This document shows positions 37,101 to 44,399 of a stretch of DNA of 64,000 bases, one piece after another. Numbering within the stretch: the first letter of the stretch is position 1; each line of letters begins with the position of its first letter. Below the pieces are notes generated by a model. That model was not told where the DNA came from and made no database searches. It worked only from the letters and a program-made list of their open reading frames with translations. The DNA lies in the NCBI GenBank assembly GCA_013414795.1, contig CP058732.1, forward strand, positions 248,001 through 312,000, given 5' to 3'. The stretch comes from Candidatus Kapaibacterium sp. GTDB lineage: Bacteria; Bacteroidota; Ignavibacteria; Kapaibacteriales; UBA2268. The position numbers were made by a program, and so were the translations under genes.

Positions 37101-38328
37101 AAACGAATTGACCACTTTTTACCTCGGCAAATTCCAGATCGTCGGGGCACATACCTAATTCATTGGTTTGGTAGACAATTCCAAGATAATTTTCGCTGAA
37201 GCAATCCCCGCCGAAAGTACAAGGAGTGCAAAATGTGATTTCTTTTTGATATTGTTGCAAAGGCGTTATCACCATTACAAAGGGGTCACTATTCACATAA
37301 TTTCCTGCATACTGATCTTCCTGAACACCGGGATTATATAATGTTACGCCGATTGGCTTATCACCGGAAATGACAACAGGATAATGTTGAAATTTAACCA
37401 TTTGAGGATTCATTCTGGTTTCGAGCCAGCCATTCCCCTCCATTCCATTCAATCCTTTTAAGTAAGCAAATTCCCTGCCGTCTCTATAAAGAGTAGTGTT
37501 TTTTTCCTTAGCGAAGATACGAAGAAGTGATGGGAAGGCTCTTTTCGGTATAATTCCAACATCGGGAATGTGATAGTCCGTTCCCCAGGTAAATGTTGGC
37601 AAATCCATTTCAACCGTATAGTCACACCATTGATTTCCAACCGGAATGTTATTACACATATTTCCAGTTACTACAGCAACGGGTTTAGTTGCTACGACCC
37701 TACTTCCAGTCAAATCCGATGCATCACCCTCGGTCGAAACCATAAAAACATCGCCTTTGTTAAGGATTTTTTCAACGGTTTGTCCGGGTCTTAAACCACC
37801 AGCAGTTTTTGTCAATGAATTTCCCCCAAGTGTGAAGCGAACTTTCGTCTGGTCGTAAGCCGCAACTATACCACAAGTATTGGGAAGTTTATAATTCCAA
37901 GTCGCACGGAACATTGGATCGACCGGATGGCCAGCAACTATGTATTCCTTCCCTAACGATGAAACTGGTATCGCAAGGAAACCATCGCTTGTCCAATGGT
38001 ACCGCACAATACAGTAAACGACAATGGGATCGTCCGCATAGATGTGAATACCCGCTCCAATCCACACTTGATCTGGTACTTCAGGATCTCTTCCCCCTTT
38101 AACATATGGTTGCCCCTGTGTCGGTGTAATGTCGAAACTAATAACATCGTTTGGAATTGACATTTTGGATGAAAAATACGATTTACCGGGCACTTCAACT
38201 GTTACTCTTGTTCGGTAAGGAGAAGTTACAAATATTTTTATAAAATTCGCAAAGCCGAAACTTTCGTCTTCAAAGCAAATTGGAATTGTAAACCAAAATT
38301 CCTTGCCGACATTGTTCGCACCCAGCAT
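34150..38328 (-). CDS. Giant IgGFc-binding-like, choice-of-anchor D protein with T9SS-type tail
   Basis: A 1392-residue ORF from an internal ATG. The frame is open 13 codons further upstream to a TAA at 38368-38370, beyond which lies an in-frame signal peptide (separate entry). Residues ~5-420 resemble the IgGFc-binding N-terminal domain (NNVGKEFWFTIP, IVVYCIVRYHWTSDGFLAIP, VVATKPVAVVTGNMCNN). The middle has several choice-of-anchor D domains (FGSVTVGNTVAREFAIRNPG; FQNTANSEAETILEGIGI), then a cohesin-like domain near 1150-1280 and a sorting domain (LGAISPNPVKNGAIDVNFGV ... LPNGMYIITMASEHF). Without its signal peptide it could not be exported, so the stop matters. Confidence 0.82.
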   Translation of the reverse strand: MLGANNVGKEFWFTIPICFEDESFGFANFIKIFVTSPYRTRVTVEVPGKSYFSSKMSIPNDVISFDITPTQGQPYVKGGRDPEVPDQVWIGAGIHIYADDPIVVYCIVRYHWTSDGFLAIPVSSLGKEYIVAGHPVDPMFRATWNYKLPNTCGIVAAYDQTKVRFTLGGNSLTKTAGGLRPGQTVEKILNKGDVFMVSTEGDASDLTGSRVVATKPVAVVTGNMCNNIPVGNQWCDYTVEMDLPTFTWGTDYHIPDVGIIPKRAFPSLLRIFAKEKNTTLYRDGREFAYLKGLNGMEGNGWLETRMNPQMVKFQHYPVVISGDKPIGVTLYNPGVQEDQYAGNYVNSDPFVMVITPLQQYQKEITFCTPCTFGGDCFSENYLGIVYQTNELGMCPDDLEFAEVKSGQFVWKKVNVKFPGVDPLYGYDVNGKKYAYKVVSLPQSGVFKLRSKTPFAAYSYGFSDYDSYGYPTSAALADLEKPDTLPPDPKWRDSCGVISFATVTDMPDDPTIRSNMAMIVLHPYPESYNVDFKYTDFIPGEARTVPWRLEVVDKTQDARAVITFSDRRGNDTTIVIEYKAVKLTIRPYFADWGLLKQNSGRVSKEFWVINENEQSAALVTSLQLKSRNQYFEIDMLGRSLPFWLGPKDSVKILVWFDPVENGTFADSIGVGDTCVFAYKTRVQASVGQPIIEVSDINFGSVTVGNTVAREFAIRNPGTTDLHIWGYTGPTNAIVYKATTLPPVDVNNRLANEIVVKPGQEVRYTVEFTPDAERDYPDQIIFFSDAAERDSICELYGIGIKPGLESNSYNWGRKRIDRASHPAGPYPVPSGDVIKLRNTGTQEVHISGLIVVEDVNGDAFEFDRNVFNNLKLQPGEETVIPVVFHPTKVGEHRLRLKFQNTANSEAETILEGIGIVGQLETIDLTFDPMVIFDDASKQTKTMYIENKSYQWEDSVVITDLVVNPAGAIAEDGTSYGTEGFGYDKAALDLPVVLQPGQRLYLDAYFVAQKVQPTSATLTTVSDAIAEVTSTWSGSGISRGIRSTGGSAKICVGDRAEITCRIENPAQGELTVNRLYFNGDFEGIAFLNPADALGFKIPAGGSREVKIVYQPTKVEKKQIWLMIENNTLDKNPDSCAIDVEAVQYKGTARLNVVAPQIGRAWPAPGDKIPVSIEFSTSDNLILAQVKELEVTVKYKPGLLKVDQASIEVGSILEGRFTVQDLKIDDVKGEMTLRLVATGTNILNGSGQILRFKFDSFLPTAEVGSDYSTLEVNVEAMGTQCLLVDDIGSEVKLVPTCVYDLRWIATTANQYYLGAISPNPVKNGAIDVNFGVAFDGWTEIVIINTKGEVVKRVTTGQMRAGDYTVRVDVNDLPNGMYIITMASEHFRQKQEFVITR

Positions 38329-38367
38329 TTTGGGAAGACTTTCTTTAATCTCTTCATCTGTCGTGAA

Positions 38368-38436
38368 TTAAGAATAGGCTTGGTTGAATGCCAATGCAAT
38401 AGCAATCAAGAAGACTAATCTTTTAAAAATTTTCAT
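38368..38436 (-). pseudogene. Signal peptide of the 34150 gene, separated by in-frame TAA
   Basis: From ATG 38434-38436 the minus strand encodes a 22-residue typical signal peptide (KIFKRLVFLIAIALAFNQAY), then TAA at 38368-38370, then in the same frame FTTDEEIKESLPK and the Met of the giant ORF. A single base change (for example CAA or TCA to TAA) would restore one continuous 1428-codon secreted protein. Either a nonsense mutation, a sequencing error, or readthrough. Confidence 0.8.
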
Positions 38437-38744
38437 AGCAACCCCCAATTTTATAAAACAAAAAAACACATATATAAGATTAAATTACAAATTAACAAAA
38501 AATAGATTAAAATGTTACAAAATAAATAAAAAAATTGTGACAAAAATTAGTTGACAAATTATTTATTTCCCTATTTTATTATGACCATTTTAATTATTCC
38601 TTAATGACAAATGTTGATAAAATTGAACATATTAAAAATGTCTAATAGTACAATTGAACTAATATAAGCCTAAGGGCAAACTACTTGTTGGAAACTTAAA
38701 AAGCCTTTACGTTTTCCAATTGCTACACGCCTGCCTTCAAAAAG

Positions 38745-39223
38745 TTTTATACCCTTAGAAGATTGCAACTTCTTGCTTTCGCATAATGTTATTGTCGAAA
38801 AGAAACTCGAAGGAAAATCCGACTTCTTTGAAAACGATAAATTCTTGCTTTTTGCCGTGGATTTGAAATAAAACCACTCAATTGCATACTGAATTCACGC
38901 CCGCTTTGCAGTTTTTGACATCATCGACAAGAAAAACAATCTTGTTCTGGATTTAACTACAAAATATTCCGCTTTTAATGAAATCAAAACAATGCAATTC
39001 TTTCATACGCACAAATTCCTTATCTTTAATCAAAAGAAGTTTTTGGTCCAGAATCTTTTTGCTTTTTCCAATTAAAAAAGTCGGCAAATTTGCACTTAAA
39101 GACTTACCCAATCTAATTGGATTGATTTGCTATGGAAATAATCCAGGCACTTATATGGAAAGCATTGTTGTTAAAACAAACCAGCCCTTGCGCCACCCTA
39201 AACATTTCATGGCGGTAAACTAG
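38745..39223 (+). pseudogene. Decayed gene remnant in 38.4-39.6 kb gap
   Basis: The ~1.2 kb between the signal peptide at 38436 and the TPR gene at 39613 has no intact gene. On plus, protein-like fragments in changing frames can be read: LEDCNFLLSHNVIVEKKLEG, then FAVFDIIDKKNNLVLDLTTK, and in another frame KKVGKFALKDLPNLIGLICY. These suggest a frameshifted, stop-riddled gene whose family I do not recognise. The flanks (38437-38640 and 39240-39540) are AT-rich and hold nothing I can support. Confidence 0.35.
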
Positions 39224-39570
39224 CCCTAACAGAAATCCAAGAGGGCATAACGACAAATGCTTGTCGTCAAGTGATAAAATTTAACATCATTGACCCAAAT
39301 GCGGAAGGTTTGTTTTCCTTTTAAATCTAGCAGTAAAATTGGAGCGTTGATTTGTGCGAAAAGTGGTAAAAGTTTACCTCTCTGAAAATAGTTTGAAAAA
39401 TTTATGAAAAAATATTCAAAACGCAATTTAGGCTTATGTTTGTTTATTCCAAAATTGGATTAAATTTTTTCATAAAATTTACATAATTGTCCTGTTCTTT
39501 AAATCAATTGATAGATTTTTCAATCTCCTTTAAAATATTTTCTTCTTTAAGAGATTTTCTCAAAATTCCT

Positions 39571-39578
39571 TATTTTTG
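39571..39578 (+). promoter_or_regulatory. Possible -7 element for the TPR gene
   Basis: TATTTTTG matches the Bacteroidota -7 consensus TAnnTTTG and lies 34 bases before the ATG of the TPR gene. No TTTG is seen at the right distance for a -33 box, so the call is weak. Confidence 0.3.
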
Positions 39579-39612
39579 TATTGTATTTATTCAATTAAAA
39601 AAAGGTGACAAA

Positions 39613-40833
39613 ATGAAGCAAATTTTGTTCCTTCTTTCTATTTATCTCACTTTTTACTATTTTTCCTTTGCCCAGACCGCCGAAGAATATGTTTCAAGAG
39701 GAAATGCCAAATTTGAAAAAGGGGATTTTCGTGGCGCTATTGAGGATTACACCAAGGCTATCGAAATTAAACCTAATTATGCAGAGGCGTATTTCAACAG
39801 AGGCAAAGCAGAGGCTGATCTAGGTGGCCTTCGCTCTGCTATTGAGGATTTCAACAAGTCTATCGCAATTAACCCTAATTATGCAGAGGCGTATTTCAAC
39901 AGAGGCAAAGCAGAGGCTGATCTAGGTGACCTTCGCTCTGCTATTGAGGATTTCAACAAGGCTATCGAAATTAACCCTAATTATGCAGAGGCGTATTTCA
40001 ACAGAGGCCTTGCAAAAGGTAACCTAGGCGACTTTCGCTCTGCTATTGAGGATTTCACCAAGGCTATCGAAATTAACCCTAATTATGCAGAGGCGTATTT
40101 CAACAGAGGCCTTGCAAAAGGTAACCTAGGCGACTTTCGCTCTGCTATTGAGGATTTCACCAAGGCTATCGAAATTAAACCTAATTATGCTGAGGCGTAT
40201 AACGGCAGAGGCAATGCAAAGGGAGATCTTGGCGACTTTCGCTCAGCTATTGAGGATTACACCAAGGCTATTGCAATTAACCCTAATGATGCAGAGGCGT
40301 ATTACAACAGAGGCAATACAAAAGTTAACCTTGGCGACCTTCGCGCCGCTATTGAGGATTACACCAAGGCTATCGCAATTAACCCTAATTATGAAGAGGC
40401 GTATTACAACAGAGGTGTTGCTAAGGCGAAACTTGGCGACCTTCGCGCCGCTATTGAGGATTACACCAAGGCTATCGCAATTAACCCTAATCTTGCAGTG
40501 GCGTATAACAACAGAGGGAATGCAAAGATGAACCTTGGCGACTTTCACGCCGCTATTGAGGATTTTAATACGGCTATAGCAATTAACCCTAATCTTGCAG
40601 TGGCGTATTACAACAAAGGCACTGCAAAGTTAGACCTTGGCTACCATCTCGCCGCTATTGAGGATTTCAACAAAGCTATCGCAATTAACCCTAATTATGT
40701 AGATGCATATATCAATAGAGGCGTTGCGAAGTATTACCTTGGGGACAAATTTGGTGCTTGCAGTGATTGGAGTAAAGCCGGGGAGTTGGGCTTGAAAGAC
40801 GCTTACGATTATATTCGAAAATATTGCAAATAA
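39613..40833 (+). CDS. Secreted TPR protein with near-identical repeats
   Basis: A 406-residue protein. The ATG at 39613 follows an AAAGGTGA Shine-Dalgarno and gives a signal peptide (ILFLLSIYLTFYYFSFAQ); a longer upstream frame has no signal. The mature part is ten consecutive 34-residue tetratricopeptide units (pattern AEAYxNRGxAKxxLGDxRxA then IEDYTKAIAINPNY) and a capping half-unit ending DAYDYIRKYCK. It would form a superhelical protein-binding surface in the periplasm or outside. The neighbours give no clue to the partner: decayed DNA upstream and tRNA-Lys downstream. Confidence 0.85.
   Translation: MKQILFLLSIYLTFYYFSFAQTAEEYVSRGNAKFEKGDFRGAIEDYTKAIEIKPNYAEAYFNRGKAEADLGGLRSAIEDFNKSIAINPNYAEAYFNRGKAEADLGDLRSAIEDFNKAIEINPNYAEAYFNRGLAKGNLGDFRSAIEDFTKAIEINPNYAEAYFNRGLAKGNLGDFRSAIEDFTKAIEIKPNYAEAYNGRGNAKGDLGDFRSAIEDYTKAIAINPNDAEAYYNRGNTKVNLGDLRAAIEDYTKAIAINPNYEEAYYNRGVAKAKLGDLRAAIEDYTKAIAINPNLAVAYNNRGNAKMNLGDFHAAIEDFNTAIAINPNLAVAYYNKGTAKLDLGYHLAAIEDFNKAIAINPNYVDAYINRGVAKYYLGDKFGACSDWSKAGELGLKDAYDYIRKYCK
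39679..40698 (+). repeat. Ten 102 bp tandem repeats coding TPR units
   Basis: Ten in-frame 102 bp units run from 39679 to 40698. Units 4 (39985-40086) and 5 (40087-40188) differ by one base near their ends, and units 2 and 3 are nearly identical, so the array has expanded recently and can probably change copy number by recombination or slippage. Confidence 0.9.
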
Positions 40834-40952
40834 ACTTACCTTGAAGTAAAATTTGCTTTAATAAAATCATTGGTTTATATTTTCATAATCCTAACAATAG
40901 ATTTTTTGTTGTTTTACAATATTTCTTTGCGTTTTTTGTCTTAAAATTTTTT

Positions 40953-40960
40953 TAATTTTG
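40953..40960 (+). promoter_or_regulatory. Possible -7 element for tRNA-Lys
   Basis: TAATTTTG fits TAnnTTTG and lies 15 bases upstream of the tRNA 5' end. A TTTG at 40926-40929 is 23 bases further up, slightly beyond the usual 19-21 spacing. Confidence 0.3.
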
Positions 40961-40975
40961 TAAACTTTAATTTTT

Positions 40976-41047
40976 GACCCTGTAGCTCAGGGGTAGAGCA
41001 CCTGACTTTTAATCAGGGGGTCGCAGGTTCGATTCCTGCCAGGGTCA
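40976..41047 (+). tRNA. tRNA-Lys (anticodon TTT)
   Basis: A 72-base cloverleaf. Acceptor stem GACCCTG/CAGGGTC with discriminator A; D arm with GTAGCTCAGGGGTAGAGCAC; anticodon stem CCTGA/TCAGG enclosing loop CTTTTAA (anticodon TTT, Lys); T arm GCAGGTTCGATTCCTGC. CCA is not encoded. It stands alone, with no other tRNA nearby. Confidence 0.96.
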
Positions 41048-41183
41048 CTGGGAATGCAAGCCAAATCTTAAATCACGCACAATTTACTTTTTCCAGATCG
41101 TATTCCAATTTTTCGATTTTTGGAAAGATTTTGTTCAGTTCCTTTATTCAAATTCAACTTGCAATTTCGCTTCCAACAAAAAC

Positions 41184-41206
41184 AAAAACCCGAACCGAAG
41201 TTCGGG
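41184..41206 (-). terminator. Rho-independent terminator of rplU-rpmA
   Basis: On the minus strand CCCGAAC-TTCG-GTTCGGG (41189-41206) forms a 7 bp stem with a stable UUCG tetraloop, followed by TTTTTG. It lies about 30 bases after the rpmA stop. Confidence 0.92.
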
Positions 41207-41237
41207 CTGCAAGCGGTGATTGTGTTGAATAAAAAAA

Positions 41238-41501
41238 TTAATTGTTTTCGACTGGATAAACGGAAACTTTCAAACGGGTTTTATCCTTACGCTCGAATTT
41301 TACAATTCCATCGATAAGAGCAAAAATGGTGTAATCTTTGCCAAGCCCTACATTTTTGCCAGGATGAAATTTTGTACCAAGCTGTCGAACAATGATGTTC
41401 CCAGCCTTGACGAATTGGCCACCAAATCTTTTCACGCCACGCCTTTGACCAATAGAGTCGCGTCCGTTTTTCGATGAACCGCCACCTTTTTTGTGTGCCA
41501 T
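41238..41501 (-). CDS. rpmA: 50S ribosomal protein L27
   Basis: An 87-residue protein starting [20 protein letters not shown] and containing [20 protein letters not shown] and [15 protein letters not shown], diagnostic of bL27. Its N-terminal tail reaches toward the peptidyl transferase centre of the ribosome. The start is MAHKKG without the cleavable N-terminal extension found in Firmicutes. It follows rplU by 18 bases, the standard rplU-rpmA order, and ends before a UUCG terminator. Confidence 0.98.
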   Translation of the reverse strand: MAHKKGGGSSKNGRDSIGQRRGVKRFGGQFVKAGNIIVRQLGTKFHPGKNVGLGKDYTIFALIDGIVKFERKDKTRLKVSVYPVENN

Positions 41502-41519
41502 TGTATACTCCTTTCTATG

Positions 41520-41831
41520 CTATGACAAACTTATTTCTTTGATTTCCAGCAAAGTGTAATTTTGTCGGTGCCCTTTGAATCGACGATAATTCTTTCTTCT
41601 TTTCTTCTTGAAGACAATCACTTTACGGTCTTTTCCGTGGGCAACGACAGAGGCAACAACCTTGGCATTGACGTATGGATTACCAAATTGTACCTCGCCA
41701 TCCTTTTCAACAAGAAGGACTTTGTCGAATTCAACAACTTCTCCCGGCGCTTTGGGCAAAAGTTGTGTTTTCAGAACCGTGTTCGGTTCGACTTCGTATT
41801 GAAACCCTGCAATTTCTACTACTGCTAACAT
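41520..41831 (-). CDS. rplU: 50S ribosomal protein L21
   Basis: A 103-residue bL21: LAVVEIAGFQYEVEPNTVLK, LLPKAPGEVVEFDKVLLVEK and KVIVFKKKRRKNYRRFKGHR, with the usual C-terminal QNYTLLEIKEI. It binds 23S rRNA together with L20. First gene of the rplU-rpmA operon; the promoter must lie in the 57 bases before it. Confidence 0.98.
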   Translation of the reverse strand: MLAVVEIAGFQYEVEPNTVLKTQLLPKAPGEVVEFDKVLLVEKDGEVQFGNPYVNAKVVASVVAHGKDRKVIVFKKKRRKNYRRFKGHRQNYTLLEIKEISLS

Positions 41832-41888
41832 AGTATTTCAAAATTTATTTAAAATAGAGTTGCAATTTACAAAAAAAATGGAAAATAA

Positions 41889-43382
41889 TTACAACTCGAT
41901 TGAAAATTTATTATGATTTTTTTCAATTGGAACTGGATATTCTCCGGTAAAGCACGCTGTGCAATAACCAATCCCTGGGTCTTTTGGCACAGATTCCAAA
42001 AGTTTCTCCAAGGAAAGATAATGCAGAGAGTCGGCTCCAATCTCTTTGCCAATCTCTTCCTCTGTGTTGTAGTAATTAGCTATTAGTTCTTCCTTGCTGG
42101 GGAAATCCATCCCGTAATGGCAAGGGAAACGAATTGGCGGCGAGGTTATTCTCATATGCACTTCCTTCGGCTCCGCCTCGCGTATTAGTTTGATTAACGC
42201 TTTCGAAGTTGTTCCTCTCACTATCGAATCATCAACAACTACAACTACCCTATCCTTTAAGACACCTTTCACAGTGTTGAATTTCACTTTCACACGAAAT
42301 TCACGTTTGTCCTGGCTCGGTGCAATGAATGTCCTTCCAACATAGTGGCTTCGGATAAGTCCTATCTCAAATGCTGTTTGCTGACCTTGTTCATTGTTTA
42401 CTCTTGCATAACCCAAAGCAGCAGTATTCCCGCTGTCTGGAACAGAAATTACAATTACTTTATCTTCTTTCTTTTTCAAAGGGGACTCTTCAGCAAGATT
42501 TTTCCCAAGTTTTCTTCGAACTTTATCAACATTGTGGTTGAAAATCTTGCTGTCTGGTCGCGAAAAGTAAATATATTCAAATATGCAATGGCGCGCCTCT
42601 GGTTTTATATCTTGTATGCTGTATGATTTAATTTCCCCAGTTTCGACAGTATTTCTATCAATTACAACGAGTTCGTTGTGTTCGAGCGAGCGTATGTATT
42701 CAGCATTGACTATGTCGAAAGCACAGGTTTCGGAAGCAACGATGTAGGCGTCGCCGTTGTTTGTCTTCAACTTCCCAATGCTCAATGGCCGAAAACCGTA
42801 TGGGTCGCGTGCAGCAATTAAAGAATCTTGCGTAAGTATTACTATTGAATAGGCTCCACGGACGATACGTAATGCTTCCAGCACTTGCTCGACAACATCT
42901 TTTTTCCTACTATGTGCAATCAAATGAAGAAATATTTCTGTGTCTGTTGTTGTTTGGAAAATTGCCCCGCCTTCGCTTAACTTTCGTCGAAGTTCAAGAG
43001 TGTTAGTAAGATTCCCGTTGTGTGAGATTGCAAGAATCCCAGAATGGTAAGTCATAACAAATGGCTGGATATTCACCCGTTTGGCGCTTCCCGTTGTTGA
43101 GTATCGATTGTGTCCGACTGCGGAATCCCCAATAAGCACTTCTGTTAAAATTTTAGGGTCTTGGAACACATCGAGGACCAACCCTTCGCCTCGGTGAATT
43201 GCATATTTCTTCTTTCCAGACTTTTCGTCAAAGAAGAATGAAACTATTCCCGCTGCTTCCTGTCCACGGTGTTGAAGAGAGTGCAAAGCATAATATGTTA
43301 TAATCGAGGCTTCTGGGTGGTTGAAAACACCAACCACACCACAGTTACTTCGGGGTTTGTCAATTTCTTCTCTCTTCATCAA
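41889..43382 (-). CDS. purF: Amidophosphoribosyltransferase
   Basis: A 497-residue PurF, first committed enzyme of purine synthesis (PRPP + glutamine to phosphoribosylamine). An N-terminal propeptide precedes the catalytic Cys (NCGVVGVFNHPEASIITYYA). The PRPP-binding loop is VVVVDDSIVRGTTSKALIKL. Cysteines in ARHCIFEY, RFPCHYGMDFP and GYCTACFTGEYP match the four ligands of the [4Fe-4S] cluster of the Bacillus-type enzyme, so this is the oxygen-sensitive Fe-S class. The gene stands between rplU and coaE on the minus strand. Confidence 0.96.
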   Translation of the reverse strand: MMKREEIDKPRSNCGVVGVFNHPEASIITYYALHSLQHRGQEAAGIVSFFFDEKSGKKKYAIHRGEGLVLDVFQDPKILTEVLIGDSAVGHNRYSTTGSAKRVNIQPFVMTYHSGILAISHNGNLTNTLELRRKLSEGGAIFQTTTDTEIFLHLIAHSRKKDVVEQVLEALRIVRGAYSIVILTQDSLIAARDPYGFRPLSIGKLKTNNGDAYIVASETCAFDIVNAEYIRSLEHNELVVIDRNTVETGEIKSYSIQDIKPEARHCIFEYIYFSRPDSKIFNHNVDKVRRKLGKNLAEESPLKKKEDKVIVISVPDSGNTAALGYARVNNEQGQQTAFEIGLIRSHYVGRTFIAPSQDKREFRVKVKFNTVKGVLKDRVVVVVDDSIVRGTTSKALIKLIREAEPKEVHMRITSPPIRFPCHYGMDFPSKEELIANYYNTEEEIGKEIGADSLHYLSLEKLLESVPKDPGIGYCTACFTGEYPVPIEKNHNKFSIEL

Positions 43383-43402
43383 TTAGCTCTTAAAAAACAA
43401 AA

Positions 43403-44053
43403 TTAACTATTGTCTCTCGAATTATCATCTATCGTCTGCAATTCCTTTATCATCTCTATGACAAATTTTACATTTTTTTCAAGTTCCTCTCTTGTACCAT
43501 TGTTTATGATTACAAAATCTGCATATTTTTTCTTCTCTTCGAAACTCATTTGTCTTTTCAATCTGCGTTCAATATCCTCTTTGCTATACTTTCCTTCTGA
43601 TGTTAGACGCTCGATAACCTTTTCCTTATCCGTATGCACAAGTATTATATAATCGAACAAATCTTCAATCCCCGCTTCAAAAATCAATGCACTTTCGAAG
43701 AAAATTAAACTGTTTCCCTCCTCTATTAATTTATTGATAATTCTTTCCGTTTCGTCCAATACAAGTGGATGTACAATTGAATTCAATTGCAATAGTTTTT
43801 CCTCCGCTTCTGATGTTTCAGCGAAAACATTTTCCGCAAGCCATTGTCTATTCAAATTTCCGTCTGGCTGATAAACTTCTTTGCCGAACTTTTCTTCAAT
43901 CCTTTTCCTCAATTCAGGACTTTCCACCATCAACCTTTTAGCCAGCGAATCTGAATCGATAACGGGATAGCCTTCTTTCGAAATTACTTTTGCCACTTCA
44001 CTCTTGCCCGAGCCGAAGTTTCCTGTAATTCCAACCAATAAAACTTTTTCCAT
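43403..44053 (-). CDS. coaE: Dephospho-CoA kinase
   Basis: A 216-residue P-loop kinase that phosphorylates dephospho-CoA in the last step of CoA synthesis. The Walker A is GITGNFGSGKSEVAKVI near the N-terminus; VIDSDSLAKRLM, FFESALIFEAG and QMSFEEKKKYADFVIINNGT are family hallmarks. I chose the ATG 44051-44053 (MEKVLLVGI) over an in-frame TTG six codons upstream. The gene is followed by purF after 20 bases. Confidence 0.94.
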   Translation of the reverse strand: MEKVLLVGITGNFGSGKSEVAKVISKEGYPVIDSDSLAKRLMVESPELRKRIEEKFGKEVYQPDGNLNRQWLAENVFAETSEAEEKLLQLNSIVHPLVLDETERIINKLIEEGNSLIFFESALIFEAGIEDLFDYIILVHTDKEKVIERLTSEGKYSKEDIERRLKRQMSFEEKKKYADFVIINNGTREELEKNVKFVIEMIKELQTIDDNSRDNS

Positions 44054-44071
44054 CTCTATGCAAAAAAACAA

Positions 44072-44399
44072 AATTAAAATACAAACAAATAATAGTTAAT
44101 TATTCAATAAATGATTGAGGTGACCATTTATTCTGAAAAATTATAAGAAATTTCTTTTTTTACTCTTCTTTTGTGGAAAAGTTGTTAATTAGTTCAAGAA
44201 TTTTTGTGGATTTCTTGTTAATTCTTGTATATATTTTGTGAAAAATTTGACAGTCTTGGCGTTTTTAAGAAAAAGTTAAAACTTTTTCCACACTATATTT
44301 TTTAAGGGTTATGTTTGTAATCTTTTAAATAATAACATATTAAAATCGGAAACTCTTATTTTTCCACTTTTCCACAAACCTTATATTATTTTTTAAGAA
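44072..44399. promoter_or_regulatory. AT-rich gap with clustered DnaA-box-like 9-mers (possible origin)
   Basis: This 328 bp gap between coaE and alaS contains TTTTCCACA at 44284-44292 and 44368-44376, its complement at 44172-44180, AAATCCACA on the complement at 44205-44213 and TTTTCCACT at 44360-44368. These resemble the DnaA box TTATCCACA. The spacing and the very AT-rich flanks could suit a replication origin or a DnaA-regulated promoter for coaE. No dnaA gene is in the window and gene strand does not switch exactly here. Confidence 0.35.

Noticed and set aside
18639-38370. Alternative genetic code with TAA as sense
   Set aside because: Many intact core genes in the window (for example the SPOR gene, hydF, prmC-region genes and fbaB) end properly at TAA with nothing sensible beyond.
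39226-39426. 66-residue minus-strand ORF in the decayed region
   Set aside because: No signal, no Shine-Dalgarno, no similarity to anything recognised; lies in degraded DNA.
40243-40548. ORFs in other frames across the TPR repeats
   Set aside because: They are periodic by-products of the 102 bp tandem repeat.
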